A stretch of DNA of 64,000 nucleotides from Clostridiales bacterium. Lineage in GTDB: Bacteria > Bacillota > Clostridia > Oscillospirales > Oscillospiraceae. Below the pieces are notes generated by a model that had not been told where the DNA came from, ran no database searches, and saw only the letters and a list, made by a program, of their open reading frames with translations. Location of the stretch: assembly GCA_019420945.1 (NCBI GenBank), contig JAHZGF010000043.1, positions 13,530 through 77,529 on the forward strand, in the 5' to 3' direction. Each line of letters begins with the position of its first letter. Position 1 is the first letter of the stretch. Positions 8,165-16,770 of the stretch are shown here, piece after piece. The position numbers and the translations under genes are program-made.

Positions 8165-8204
8165 CCGGGGCCGGACAAGCTTGTCCGGCCCCGGATTTAT
8201 TTTG
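8165..8204 (+). terminator. Intrinsic terminator after sufB
   Basis: A perfect 30-bp GC-rich palindrome (8165-8194) is followed by a T-rich tract. Confidence 0.7.
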
Positions 8205-8217
8205 TGGGGATATATGG

Positions 8218-8754
8218 TTACTGGCCGTCATCCTCAATGAGACCATAACCACCATCGTTACGGGCATAGACCACGGCGATGGAGTCATGGTTGTCCGCGT
8301 TGCGGAACACGAAGAAGGTGTGACCCGTCAGATTCATCTGGAGCACAGCCTCCTCGGCGCTCATGGGCTTCAGAGTAAATTTCTTGGAGCGGATGATGGT
8401 GATGTCGTCCATCTCCTCGTCCACATCCTCCTGGGCCAGCAGACTGGCCAGTTCCTCATTGTGCATACGCTTGGCCAGGCGGGTCTTGTACTTGCGAATC
8501 TGGCGTTCAATGGCTGCGATGGCAGCATCCACGGAAGCGTTGGCGTCGCTGGTGGTGGATTCGCCCCGATACAGGGTGCCGCCGGCATTGACGGCTACCT
8601 CGGCCTTCACCATGCCCTTCTTCTGGTTGGTAAAGGTGACGGTGGCCTCAGCGTCGGAGCGGAAGAAGCGGTCCAGCTTGGAAACCTTCTTTTCCGCATA
8701 GAAATGCACGCCGCGGGGCTGTTCTCCCTTGCGATCGACAAATTTCACGTTCAC
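8218..8754 (-). CDS. hpf: Ribosome hibernation promoting factor, long form
   Basis: The 178 residues fit long HPF, which dimerises 70S ribosomes into inactive 100S particles in stationary phase. The N-terminal half is the RaiA/HPF beta-alpha domain (starts NVKFVDRKGEQPRG; AIERQIRKYKTRL helix). The C-terminal domain, IRSKKFTLKPMSAEEAVLQM through HTFFVFRNADN, is the dimerisation module. GTG 8754 is the start, 9 nt after AAAGGAG. The gene is monocistronic with its own promoter and converges on sufCB. Confidence 0.92.
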   Translation of the reverse strand: MNVKFVDRKGEQPRGVHFYAEKKVSKLDRFFRSDAEATVTFTNQKKGMVKAEVAVNAGGTLYRGESTTSDANASVDAAIAAIERQIRKYKTRLAKRMHNEELASLLAQEDVDEEMDDITIIRSKKFTLKPMSAEEAVLQMNLTGHTFFVFRNADNHDSIAVVYARNDGGYGLIEDDGQ

Positions 8755-8790
8755 GATGATGCGCTCCTTTCCCGGTTAAGAAACCGTCCG

Positions 8791-8805
8791 GCAGGGAGTC
8801 CCTGC
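8791..8805. promoter_or_regulatory. Inverted repeat in the hpf leader
   Basis: GCAGGGA / TCCCTGC forms a 7-bp inverted repeat just downstream of the hpf promoter. It could be an operator or a leader hairpin. Confidence 0.35.
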
Positions 8806-8816
8806 CTCTTGTGATG

Positions 8817-8846
8817 ATTGTATCACAAAGAGGGGGTAACGTGCAA
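8817..8846 (-). promoter_or_regulatory. Promoter of hpf
   Basis: Leftward: -35 TTGCAC (8841-8846), 18-bp spacer, -10 TACAAT (8817-8822). Confidence 0.7.
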
Positions 8847-8889
8847 CGAAATTGTGAACTTTTTACAAATAAATTAAGAATTCCACTTA

Positions 8890-8934
8890 AAACCCAGAGG
8901 CCCCGGGCAAGAAATGCCCGGGGCCTCTGGGTTT
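8890..8934 (-). terminator. Long-stem terminator after pyruvate carboxylase
   Basis: A perfect 20-bp stem (8890-8909 with 8915-8934) with a 5-nt loop. On the minus strand it ends in GGGTTTT, matching the pyc stop just upstream. Confidence 0.85.
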
Positions 8935-8977
8935 GAGTTATGGAGTTTATGGAAGTGAGAAGAAAGCAAAAGAAGAA

Positions 8978-11900
8978 TTATTCGATGGTGATCAGCAGCT
9001 CGCCGGCCTTCACCGTGCTGCCCTCGCTGACCAGAATGGACTTGACCCTGCCGGCCATTCGGGCGGTGACGCTGGTTTCCATCTTCATGGCTTCAATGAC
9101 GGCGATGACCTGGTTTTCCTCCACGGTGTCGCCTTCCTTGACGTTGATCTTGCTGACCAGGCCCGGGATGGAGGCGCCGATCTGGCTCTTGTCCTCCGGG
9201 TCCGCCAGGGTGACCTGCTTGACAGTGGAGGCGGCCTGAGGATCGGGAACGGAGACCTCCCGGCGCATGCCGTTGAGCTCAAATTCCACCACCCGGTTGC
9301 CCTCCTCGTCCAGCTCGCCCAGGCCCAGATATTTGATGACCAGGGTTTTGCCGTCCTCGATGTTGATCTTGTTGGTCTCGCCCAGGGCCATGCCGTTGAA
9401 GAACACATGGCTGCCCATCCGCATCAGGTAGCCGTACTCCTTGGCGTGCTCCCAGAACTCCTTGACCACCTTGGGGTAGAAGCAGTAGGCGATGACCTGT
9501 TTCATGTCAGTCTGGGGGCAGAACTCGGAGACCTCTTTCCAGGCCTGCTCAAAGTCCACCGGGGGCAGCAGCTCACCGGGGCGGCAGGTGATGGGTTCTT
9601 CGCCCTTCAGCACGATCTTCTGCAGCTCCTCCGGGAAGCCCCAGGCGGGCTGGCCCATCATGCCCTTGAAGTAGGACACCACCGAGTCGGGATAGCTCAG
9701 ATCCTTGCCCTTGGTGCAGATGTTTTCCGGGGTCAGGTTGTTCTGGACCATGAAGATGGCCAGATCGCCTACCATCTTAGAGGAGGGGGTCACCTTGACG
9801 ATGCCGCCCAGCATGTCGTTGACCTGCTTGTACATCTCCTTGACCTCGTCGAAGCGGCTGCCCAGGCCCAGGGAGATGACCTGGGGCTGCAGGTTGGTGT
9901 ACTGGCCGCCGGGGATCTCATAGCGGTAGATGTCGGTGACCGGGCTCTTGAGGCCGTGGTCAAAGCGCTCATAGCGCAGCCGCACGTCGGCCCAGTAGTC
10001 GGTGAGCTTCTGGAGCTCCTTCAGATCCAGGCCGGTATCCCGTTCGGTGCCTTCCAGGGCGGCCACCACCGCGTTCATGGAGGGCTGGCTGGTGAGAGAG
10101 GACATGGAGGAGATGGCGGTGTCCACAATGTCCACCCCGGCCTCGGCGGCCATCAGCAGGGTGGCCACCTGGTTGGCGGTGGTGTCGTGGGTGTGCAGGT
10201 GGATGGGCAGTCCCACCTCCTGCTTCAGGGTGGTGATCAGCTTCTTGGCTGCGTAGGGTTTCAGCAGGCCGGACATGTCCTTGATGGCCAGAATGTGGGC
10301 CCCCCGCTTCTCCAGCTCCTTAGCCATATTAACATAATACTCCAGGGTATAGCGATCTCTGGAGGGGTCGGAGATGTCGCCGGTGTAGCACATGGTGGCC
10401 TCGCAGATCTTGCCCTGCTTGAGCACCTCATCCATGGCGATCTCCATGCCGGGGATCCAGTTCAGGGAGTCAAAGACCCGGAACACGTCGATGCCGCTGA
10501 TGGCGGCCTCCTTGACGAAGGCCCGGATCAGGTTGTCGGGGTAGTTGGAGTAGCCCACGGCGTTGGCACCCCGGAGCAGCATCTGGAAGGGGATGTTGGG
10601 AATTTTCTTGCGCAGCAGCTCCAGCCGCTCCCAGGGGTCCTCGTGGAGGAAGCGATAGGCCACGTCGAAGGTGGCGCCGCCCCACATCTCCAGGGAGAAG
10701 CAGTCGGAGAGGATGTCGGCGGTGCCGTCGGCTCCCTTCAGCATGTCCCGGGTCCGCATCCGGGTGGAGAGCAGGCTCTGATGGGCGTCCCGCATGGTGG
10801 TGTCGGTGATCAGCAGCTTTTTCTGGTCCAGCACCCACTGCTTGACGGCCTCGGGACCGCTCTTGTCCAAAATCTGCTTCAGGCCGTCCCGGGGTACCTC
10901 CCGGCTGGGCTGGGGGAAGCGGGGGGTGTCGTACTGCTTGCGTTCGGCGTTGGGGGCGGCAACCTGGATGTTGGCAATATACTTCAGTACCCGGGTGGCC
11001 CGGTCCCGGCTGTTCTCAATTTCAAAGAGCTCCGGGGTATCGTCGATGAACTTGGTATGGCACTGGCCCGCCTGGAATTTGGGGTGGTGCAGGATGTTGG
11101 TGACAAAGGGGATGTTGGTCTTGACGCCCCGGATGTGGACCTCGTTGATGGCCCGCATGGCCTTGCGGCACACCCCATAGAAGGTGTTGTCCCAGGAGGT
11201 GACCTTGACCAGCAGCGAGTCGTAGTAGGGGGAGATGGAGGTGCCGGTGCCGGCGTTGCCGCCGTCCAGCCGGACTCCGAAGCCGCCGCCGGAGCGGTAG
11301 GCGGTGATTTTGCCGGTGTCCGGGGCAAAGTTGTTCACCGGGTCCTCGGTGGTCACTCGGCACTGGATGGCGTAGCCGTTGACGTGGACATCCTCCTGGC
11401 TGTTGAGGCCGATCTCCGGGGTGGACAGGGGGTAGCCCTCGGCGATGAGAATCTGGGCCCGGACCAGGTCAATGCCGGTGACCTGCTCAGTGACGGTGTG
11501 TTCCACCTGAATCCGGGGATTCATTTCAATAAAGTAGTGGTGGCCGTCCTTGTCCACCAGGAACTCCACGGTGCCGGCGGAGACATAGCCTACGCTCTTG
11601 GCAATCTTTACCGCGTCCTCGTGGAGGGCCTCAATAGTGGCTTTGGGGACGCTCCAGGCCGGGGCGAACTCCACCACCTTCTGGTAGCGGCGCTGAAGGG
11701 AGCAGTCCCGCTCACCGATGTGGTAGACGTGACCATACTTGTCCGCCAGAATCTGCACCTCGATGTGCTTGGGTTCTACCAGGAACTTTTCAATGAAGAT
11801 ATCGTCGTTGCCGAAGGCCTTTTTGGCCTCGCTCTTGACCAGTTCAAAGGCGGGCTTGACCTCCTCCGGGGTGTTGCACCGGCGCATGCCCCGGCCGCCG

Positions 11901-12403
11901 CCGCCGGCAGCCGCCTTCAGAATCACCGGGAACCCAAAGCTGATGGCTTTCTCCAGGGCCTCATCGGCATCCTTCAGGGGATCGGTACAGCCCGGGATAA
12001 TGGGTACCCCGCAGGAGATGGCGATGGATTTGGCCGCCAGCTTGTCGCCCATGTTGGCCAGTACCTCAGCGGGAGGACCCACAAAGGTGATGCCCGCGGC
12101 GTCGCAGGCCCGGGCGAAGTCGGCGTTCTCGGACAGGAAACCATAGCCCGGATGGATGGCATCTACACCCCGGCGCTTGGCCAGGTCAATAATGCCCGGA
12201 ATGTCCAAATAGGCCCCCAGAGGGCTCTGGTTTTCGCCAATCAGATAGGCCTCGTCCGCCTTGGTGCGGAACAGGCCGTTGGTGTCCTCATTGGAGTACA
12301 TGGCCACCGTGTGAAGCCCCAGGTCGTGACAGGCCCGGAAAATACGGATGGCGATCTCGCCGCGGTTGGCGGCCAATACTTTGTTGAAGGTGCGTACTGC
12401 CAT
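8978..12403 (-). CDS. pyc: Pyruvate carboxylase
   Basis: Biotin-dependent carboxylation of pyruvate to oxaloacetate. All domains are on one 1141-residue chain, the usual size. The N-terminal biotin carboxylase (~1-450) begins VLAANRGEIAIRIFRA and contains the ATP-grasp Gly-rich KAAAGGGGRGMR and EMNPRIQVEHTVTEQ. The carboxyltransferase TIM barrel starts LITDTTMRDAHQSLLSTR near 535. The C-terminal biotinyl domain carries the lysine in EAMKMETSV. ATG 12403 lies 10 nt after GGAAAGGA. The gene is monocistronic and opens the anaplerotic branch from pyruvate. Confidence 0.97.
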   Translation of the reverse strand: MAVRTFNKVLAANRGEIAIRIFRACHDLGLHTVAMYSNEDTNGLFRTKADEAYLIGENQSPLGAYLDIPGIIDLAKRRGVDAIHPGYGFLSENADFARACDAAGITFVGPPAEVLANMGDKLAAKSIAISCGVPIIPGCTDPLKDADEALEKAISFGFPVILKAAAGGGGRGMRRCNTPEEVKPAFELVKSEAKKAFGNDDIFIEKFLVEPKHIEVQILADKYGHVYHIGERDCSLQRRYQKVVEFAPAWSVPKATIEALHEDAVKIAKSVGYVSAGTVEFLVDKDGHHYFIEMNPRIQVEHTVTEQVTGIDLVRAQILIAEGYPLSTPEIGLNSQEDVHVNGYAIQCRVTTEDPVNNFAPDTGKITAYRSGGGFGVRLDGGNAGTGTSISPYYDSLLVKVTSWDNTFYGVCRKAMRAINEVHIRGVKTNIPFVTNILHHPKFQAGQCHTKFIDDTPELFEIENSRDRATRVLKYIANIQVAAPNAERKQYDTPRFPQPSREVPRDGLKQILDKSGPEAVKQWVLDQKKLLITDTTMRDAHQSLLSTRMRTRDMLKGADGTADILSDCFSLEMWGGATFDVAYRFLHEDPWERLELLRKKIPNIPFQMLLRGANAVGYSNYPDNLIRAFVKEAAISGIDVFRVFDSLNWIPGMEIAMDEVLKQGKICEATMCYTGDISDPSRDRYTLEYYVNMAKELEKRGAHILAIKDMSGLLKPYAAKKLITTLKQEVGLPIHLHTHDTTANQVATLLMAAEAGVDIVDTAISSMSSLTSQPSMNAVVAALEGTERDTGLDLKELQKLTDYWADVRLRYERFDHGLKSPVTDIYRYEIPGGQYTNLQPQVISLGLGSRFDEVKEMYKQVNDMLGGIVKVTPSSKMVGDLAIFMVQNNLTPENICTKGKDLSYPDSVVSYFKGMMGQPAWGFPEELQKIVLKGEEPITCRPGELLPPVDFEQAWKEVSEFCPQTDMKQVIAYCFYPKVVKEFWEHAKEYGYLMRMGSHVFFNGMALGETNKINIEDGKTLVIKYLGLGELDEEGNRVVEFELNGMRREVSVPDPQAASTVKQVTLADPEDKSQIGASIPGLVSKINVKEGDTVEENQVIAVIEAMKMETSVTARMAGRVKSILVSEGSTVKAGELLITIE

Positions 12404-12446
12404 AAGCGTTCTGTCCTTTCCCAGTAAACTCAAAACTCAAACCAGT

Positions 12447-12463
12447 CCGCCCCGGGGGCGGCG
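12447..12463 (-). other. GC hairpin in the pyc leader
   Basis: CCGCCCC/GGGGCGG-type inverted repeat between the pyc promoter and ribosome site. It is probably a leader hairpin; no known riboswitch was recognised. Confidence 0.4.
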
Positions 12464-12479
12464 TTTTTCTCTGCTCTCT

Positions 12480-12508
12480 ATCATAACTTTTGAAAATCAC
12501 TTTTGCAA
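12480..12508 (-). promoter_or_regulatory. Promoter of pyc
   Basis: Leftward: -35 TTGCAA (12503-12508), 17-bp spacer, -10 TATGAT (12480-12485). It leaves a leader of about 70 nt. Confidence 0.75.
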
Positions 12509-12582
12509 GTATTTTTTCTAAAACTATCTTACAAAAGATTGGAGTCAGACTACGCTAAATTGGGGCAAAGTGCCCAGAGCGG

Positions 12583-12611
12583 TTGAAGGGGGTGGGGGAA
12601 CATGGTAGAAT
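12583..12611 (+). promoter_or_regulatory. Promoter of the GNAT/nuclease trio
   Basis: -35 TTGAAG (12583-12588), 17-bp spacer, -10 TAGAAT (12606-12611). Its placement supports the downstream GNAT start at 12637. Confidence 0.6.
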
Positions 12612-12636
12612 GAGCAAAACAGAGAGGGGGAGCAAG

Positions 12637-13191
12637 ATGCTGGAAACCAAGCGACTGATTTTGCGGCCCTGGGCGGAGGAAGACGCTCCCGCCTTGTACC
12701 GCTATGCCCGGGATTCCCGGGTGGGGCCCAGCGCTGGCTGGCCGGTGCACACCAGCGTGGAGAACAGCCGGGAGATCATCCGGGGGGTGCTGTCAGAGCC
12801 GGAGACCTACGCGGTGGTGCTCCGGGAGACCGGAGAGCCCGTGGGAAGCGCGGGTATCCTTTTGCCGCCCCGAGGCAACAGCGCCATGGCGGCCGGGGAA
12901 GCGGAGATCGGCTACTGGATTGGGGTGCCTTATTGGGGTCAAGGGCTGATCCCGGAGGCGGTGGAGGCCCTACTGGAACGCTGCTTTACGACTTTGGGTT
13001 GCCACACCGTCTGGTGCAGCCACTTTGACGGAAATGAAAAGTCACGCCGGGTCATGGAGAAGTGCGGCTTTGTCTACCACCACTCGGTGACCGGAGAGAA
13101 AAATCCCTTCAGCGGAGTGGACACGACCCATTTTACCCGCATCACACGGACGGAGTGGGAAAACCGGCACCAGGGAGGCGTGGAGACATGA
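12637..13191 (+). CDS. GNAT-family N-acetyltransferase (RimJ-like)
   Basis: The 184-residue protein has a RimJ/RimL-type GNAT fold. It opens LETKRLILRPWAEEDAPALY, has the acetyl-CoA-binding strand and loop GYWIGVPYWGQGLIPEAV, and ends with the conserved NEKSRRVMEKCGF helix. It acetylates an amino group on a protein or small molecule in the cytosol; the acceptor is unknown. ATG 12637 is preferred because GAGGGGGAG precedes it and earlier in-frame codons fall inside the promoter. Its stop overlaps the next gene by 4 bp (ATGA), giving translational coupling. Confidence 0.88.
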   Translation: MLETKRLILRPWAEEDAPALYRYARDSRVGPSAGWPVHTSVENSREIIRGVLSEPETYAVVLRETGEPVGSAGILLPPRGNSAMAAGEAEIGYWIGVPYWGQGLIPEAVEALLERCFTTLGCHTVWCSHFDGNEKSRRVMEKCGFVYHHSVTGEKNPFSGVDTTHFTRITRTEWENRHQGGVET

Positions 13192-13592
13192 TCCTGATGG
13201 CCTGCGTGGACGACAACCTGGGGCTTGCCTTCAACCACCGCCGCCAGAGCCAGGACCGGGTGCTGCGCCAGAAGATGCTGGAGCGGGTGGCGGGAAAGCC
13301 CCTGTGGATGAGTCCCTATTCCGCCGGGCAGTTTGATCCATTGCCTGGGAATATCCAGGTGGCGGAGAATTTTTGGACTCAGGCCGGGGCGGGGGAATTC
13401 TGCTTTACGGAGCTCCAGCCTCCGGGGGCCTGGCTGGATCGGCTGGAGGGGGTCGTGCTCTACCGCTGGATGCGGCGCTATCCGTGGGATTTGAAATTTG
13501 ATCTGCCCCTGGAGGGGTTCACCCTTCGGCAGCGGCAGGAGTTTACGGGGTACTCCCACCCCCAGATTACCGAGGAGGTCTATGTGCGATGA
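13188..13592 (+). CDS. Conserved uncharacterised protein, 134 aa
   Basis: Both ends overlap neighbours by ATGA, so it is translated as the middle member of a coupled trio. The product is soluble, with no signal peptide or membrane segment. It starts MILMACVDDNLGLAFNHRRQ and has notable stretches LWMSPYSAGQF, AGAGEFCFTE and EGVVLYRWMRRYP, ending ITEEVYVR. It looks like a conserved clostridial family that I cannot tie to a function. Relatives may carry a ribonuclease Z label, but the HxHxDH metallo-beta-lactamase motif is absent, so I do not use that name. Confidence 0.75.
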   Translation: MILMACVDDNLGLAFNHRRQSQDRVLRQKMLERVAGKPLWMSPYSAGQFDPLPGNIQVAENFWTQAGAGEFCFTELQPPGAWLDRLEGVVLYRWMRRYPWDLKFDLPLEGFTLRQRQEFTGYSHPQITEEVYVR

Positions 13593-14614
13593 AACGCCTT
13601 TATTCCACTTTGCTGTCACTGCTGTTGATTCTGTCTCTGGTCCTGACCGGCTGCGGAGATACTGCGGCACCCGCCACCTCGCCGGCAGAGGACCAGAGCA
13701 CCCAGAGTGCTGTCCAGTCGGAGCCGGAAGAGGCCCAGGAGCCGGCCCAGGACGCTTCCTCGGCGGAGCCGCCGGCGGCGGGTGAGACGGTGGAACTGTC
13801 CAGCCTGCCCGCCTATTCCGGGGAGGCCTATGTGGCCGTCAACAACAACCAGCCCTACTTTTCGGAGGAGGAGCAGCAGAACACGGAGGCCTTTGAGACT
13901 TACAGCCCCCTGGATGAGCTGGGGCGCTGCGGAGTGGCCTGGGCCAATATCTGCCAAGAGCTGATGCCCACTGAGGAGCGGGGGGAGATCGGCCAGGTCA
14001 AACCCTCGGGCTGGCACACGGTGAAGTATGACTGCGTGGACGGCAAATACCTCTATAACCGCTGCCACCTGATCGGCTTCCAGCTGGCGGGGGAGAATGC
14101 CAATGAGCAGAACCTGATTACCGGCACTCGTTATTTAAATATTGAGGGAATGCTGCCCTTTGAGAACCTGGTGGCGGACTACGTCCAGGAGACGGGAAAC
14201 CACGTGCTTTACCGGGTGACCCCTGTTTTTGATGGGGACAATCTGGTGGCCAGCGGTGTGCTGATGGAGGGCTGGTCTGTGGAGGACGCTGGTGAGGGCG
14301 TGTGCTTCTGCGTCTACGCCTACAACGTCCAGCCCGGGGTGGAGATTGACTATGCCACCGGGGACAGCTGGGAGACCGGGGAGGCGCCGTCGGAGTCCCA
14401 GCCCGAAACATCTACCCAGCAACCGGAGCAGGAGGACTCCACCCAGTCCTCCGGAGAGATGGAATATGTGCTCAATACCAGCAGTCATAAATTCCATTAC
14501 CCGGACTGCGGCAGCGTGTCCCAGATGAGCGATAGTAACCGCCAGGATTATACGGGCACCCGGGAGGAAATCATTGCCCAAGGCTATGAGCCCTGCGGCA
14601 ACTGCAACCCCTGA
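13589..14614 (+). CDS. DNA/RNA non-specific endonuclease lipoprotein
   Basis: This 341-residue lipoprotein has a lipobox LTGC with lipidated Cys22, then an acidic, Ser/Pro-rich linker to about residue 68. The nuclease core follows: YNRCHLIG with the probable catalytic His160, then NEQNLITGTRYLN, the betabeta-alpha-metal signature of EndA/NucA-type enzymes. A second low-complexity linker leads to a C-terminal module EYVLNTSSHKFHYPDCGSV ... GYEPCGNCNP with three cysteines, possibly metal-binding. It should face the outside of the membrane and cut extracellular nucleic acid. The start overlaps the previous gene by 4 bp, and a strong terminator follows. Confidence 0.87.
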   Translation: MKRLYSTLLSLLLILSLVLTGCGDTAAPATSPAEDQSTQSAVQSEPEEAQEPAQDASSAEPPAAGETVELSSLPAYSGEAYVAVNNNQPYFSEEEQQNTEAFETYSPLDELGRCGVAWANICQELMPTEERGEIGQVKPSGWHTVKYDCVDGKYLYNRCHLIGFQLAGENANEQNLITGTRYLNIEGMLPFENLVADYVQETGNHVLYRVTPVFDGDNLVASGVLMEGWSVEDAGEGVCFCVYAYNVQPGVEIDYATGDSWETGEAPSESQPETSTQQPEQEDSTQSSGEMEYVLNTSSHKFHYPDCGSVSQMSDSNRQDYTGTREEIIAQGYEPCGNCNP

Positions 14615-14648
14615 TGTTTGGTCAAAACAACAGAAGATCTGGTTTTTC

Positions 14649-14682
14649 AGGGCCTCCGGCTTGGCCGGAGGCCCTATTTTTT
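14649..14682 (+). terminator. Terminator of the GNAT/nuclease trio
   Basis: A 12-bp perfect stem (14649-14660 with 14664-14675), TTG loop, then ATTTTTT. Confidence 0.88.
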
Positions 14683-14702
14683 GCCTGACACCCAGAAAAG
14701 GA

Positions 14703-14732
14703 TTGCCAGGGGAGACTTCTACGTGGTATAAT
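14703..14732 (+). promoter_or_regulatory. Promoter of bcd-etfBA
   Basis: -35 TTGCCA (14703-14708), 18-bp spacer, -10 TATAAT (14727-14732). Confidence 0.75.
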
Positions 14733-14791
14733 CCTTTAGATTGGATTTTTATGCAATTTTCTCAAATTCATTTATACAAGGAGTGATCTAC

Positions 14792-15928
14792 ATGATTCTG
14801 GATGAAGAGACCCTGGAACTCGTGCAGATGGTGCGGGAGTTCGTGGATAACGAGATCATCCCCAACGTGGGGGAGATCGAGCGCACCGGCGGCAGCCCTG
14901 AGGCTCTGCTGGACATGGCCTGCGAGATGGGCCTGAACACCCTTTGCCTGCCCGAGGAGTACGGCGGAATCGGCCTGACCAACGTGCAGACCTTTGCCAT
15001 CGCCGAGGAGATCGCCCGGGGCGACATCGGTATCGGCACCACTCTGATCGCCAACTGCCTGGCCTCCTATCCTGTGCTGCTCTCCGGTACCCCCGAGCAG
15101 AAGAAGCTGTGGTTTGAGACCATGGTGGAGAAGAAGTACGCCGCCTTCTGCCTCACCGAGCCCAACGCCGGCTCCGACGCCGGCGGCGTTCAGACCACCG
15201 CCGTGGAGGACGGAGATGAGTGGGTCATCAACGGCGCCAAGAGCTTTATCTCCAACGGCCCCATCGCCGGCATCTACACCGTGCTGGCCTCCACCAACAA
15301 GAAGGCCGGAGCCATGGGCCTCACCGCCTTCATCGTGGAGCGGGATCGTCCCGGCGTGTCCATCGGCAAGGAAGAGGACAAGATGGGTATGCGGCTGAGC
15401 TGCACCAGCGAGGTCATCTTTGACAACGTCCGGATCCCCAAGGACCACATGCTGGGCCGCAAGAACCGGGGCTTCAAGATTATTCTGGAGACTCTGGACC
15501 ACAGCCGGGCCGGCGTGGGCGCCTTCGGCGTGGGCATCGGCCAGCGCTGCGTGGAGGAGGCCGCCAAGTACGCCAAGCAGCGCAAGCAGTTCGGCGTCAG
15601 CGTGTCCACCTTCCAGTCCGTCCAGAACATGCTGGCCGATATGGAGATCCAGGTCCAGGCCGCCCGCCAGGCCTACCTCCACGCCGCCACTCTGATGGAT
15701 GCGGGGCTGCCCTTCACCATGGAGGCCGCCATCGCCAAGACCATCGGCACCGATACCGGCATGAAGTGCGCCGTGGACGGCGTGCAGATCATGGGCGGCT
15801 ACGGCTATATGAAGGACTATCCCATGGAGAAGCTGATGCGGGATGCCAAGATCCTCCAGATCTATGAGGGCACCAACCAGATCCAGCGCTCCGTGGTGGC
15901 TGGTCAGCTGCTGAAGAAGTATCACTGA
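14792..15928 (+). CDS. bcd: Acyl-CoA dehydrogenase, probably butyryl-CoA dehydrogenase
   Basis: The 378-residue flavoprotein fits short-chain acyl-CoA dehydrogenases. Visible are LTEPNAGSDAGG (FAD and substrate-binding), the mid-domain Ser/Thr contacts, RKQFGVSVSTFQ, and the C-terminal catalytic Glu region LQIYEGTNQIQRSVVA. Bcd reduces crotonyl-CoA to butyryl-CoA. etfB and etfA follow directly, as in bifurcating Bcd-EtfAB complexes that couple this step to ferredoxin reduction. ATG 14792 follows AAGGAG. Chain-length preference cannot be read with certainty; the symbol rests on the Etf context. Confidence 0.88.
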   Translation: MILDEETLELVQMVREFVDNEIIPNVGEIERTGGSPEALLDMACEMGLNTLCLPEEYGGIGLTNVQTFAIAEEIARGDIGIGTTLIANCLASYPVLLSGTPEQKKLWFETMVEKKYAAFCLTEPNAGSDAGGVQTTAVEDGDEWVINGAKSFISNGPIAGIYTVLASTNKKAGAMGLTAFIVERDRPGVSIGKEEDKMGMRLSCTSEVIFDNVRIPKDHMLGRKNRGFKIILETLDHSRAGVGAFGVGIGQRCVEEAAKYAKQRKQFGVSVSTFQSVQNMLADMEIQVQAARQAYLHAATLMDAGLPFTMEAAIAKTIGTDTGMKCAVDGVQIMGGYGYMKDYPMEKLMRDAKILQIYEGTNQIQRSVVAGQLLKKYH

Positions 15929-15955
15929 TTCTAGTTTAAAAGAGGTATTACGACA

Positions 15956-16756
15956 TTGAATATTCTCGTCTGTGTCAAGCAGGTGCCGGACACCACCGCC
16001 ATCAAAATCGACCCGGTCAAGCACACCCTGATCCGGGAGGGCGTGCCCAGCATTCTGAACACCTTTGACGCCTACGCCCTGGAGACCGCCCTGCGGGTCC
16101 GGGAGAGCGCCGGCGGCAAGATCACCGTACTGTCCATGGGCCCCGAGCAGGCCAAGGAAGTGCTGAAGGAGTGCATCTCCGTGGGCGCTGACGGAGCTTA
16201 CCTGGTCAGCGACCGGGCCTTCGGCGGCAGCGACACCCTGGCCACCAGCCGCACCCTGGCCGAGGCCGTTCGGGTGCTGGAGGAGCAGCAGGGTGAAGCC
16301 TTTGACCTGATCTTCTGCGGCAAGCAGGCCATTGACGGCGACACCGCCCAGGTGGGCCCCGAGATCTCCCAGCATATGGGCCGGGCCCTGCTCACCTACG
16401 CCCTGGAGGCCCAGGTGGAGGGCAACACCGTCAAAATCCGCCGGGAGAGCGACGAGGGCTACGACTGGTACGCCGCCGAGATGCCCGCCGTCATCACCGT
16501 GAACAAGACCTCCTACGACCTGCGCTATCCCTCTCTGAAGGGTAAGATGGCCTCCCGTAAGGCGGTCATCCCCACCCTCACCGCCGCCGAGGTGGTGGTG
16601 CCTGAGGATAAGCGGGGCCTGAAGGGTTCCCCCACCAAGGTCAAAAAGACCTTCACCCCGGTGCGTACCAAGAACGGACTGCGGCTGGAGGGGCTTCCCG
16701 GGGCCGAGGCCGGCCAGAAGCTGGCCGACGTGCTGGCTGAGGCCAAGCTGGTGTAA
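15956..16756 (+). CDS. etfB: Electron-transfer flavoprotein beta subunit
   Basis: The 266-residue EtfB starts NILVCVKQVPDTT, the family opening. It has the nucleotide-binding segment LIFCGKQAIDGDTAQVGP and the recognition-loop region with VNKTSYDLRYPSLKGKMASR that contacts the dehydrogenase. The start is TTG at 15956 after an AGAGG ribosome site. It sits 27 bp after bcd and 14 bp before etfA. The set may be of the bifurcating type, with a second FAD in EtfB, but that is inferred from gene order. Confidence 0.94.
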   Translation: MNILVCVKQVPDTTAIKIDPVKHTLIREGVPSILNTFDAYALETALRVRESAGGKITVLSMGPEQAKEVLKECISVGADGAYLVSDRAFGGSDTLATSRTLAEAVRVLEEQQGEAFDLIFCGKQAIDGDTAQVGPEISQHMGRALLTYALEAQVEGNTVKIRRESDEGYDWYAAEMPAVITVNKTSYDLRYPSLKGKMASRKAVIPTLTAAEVVVPEDKRGLKGSPTKVKKTFTPVRTKNGLRLEGLPGAEAGQKLADVLAEAKLV

Positions 16757-16770
16757 GGAGGGAACGGAAC

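Noticed and set aside
8933..12427. A 1164-codon open frame on the plus strand
   Set aside because: It is the antisense shadow of pyruvate carboxylase. GC-rich codon bias removes stops on the other strand; the translation is low-complexity (Gly, His, Val, Leu) with no domain, and pyc has every expected motif.
13188..13592. Ribonuclease Z label for the 134-residue protein
   Set aside because: The HxHxDH motif and the length of metallo-beta-lactamase RNases are missing.
14768..16375. A 535-codon minus-strand frame across bcd and etfB
   Set aside because: It spans two well-supported genes and their junction; the Gly/His/Leu-rich composition is typical of antisense frames here.
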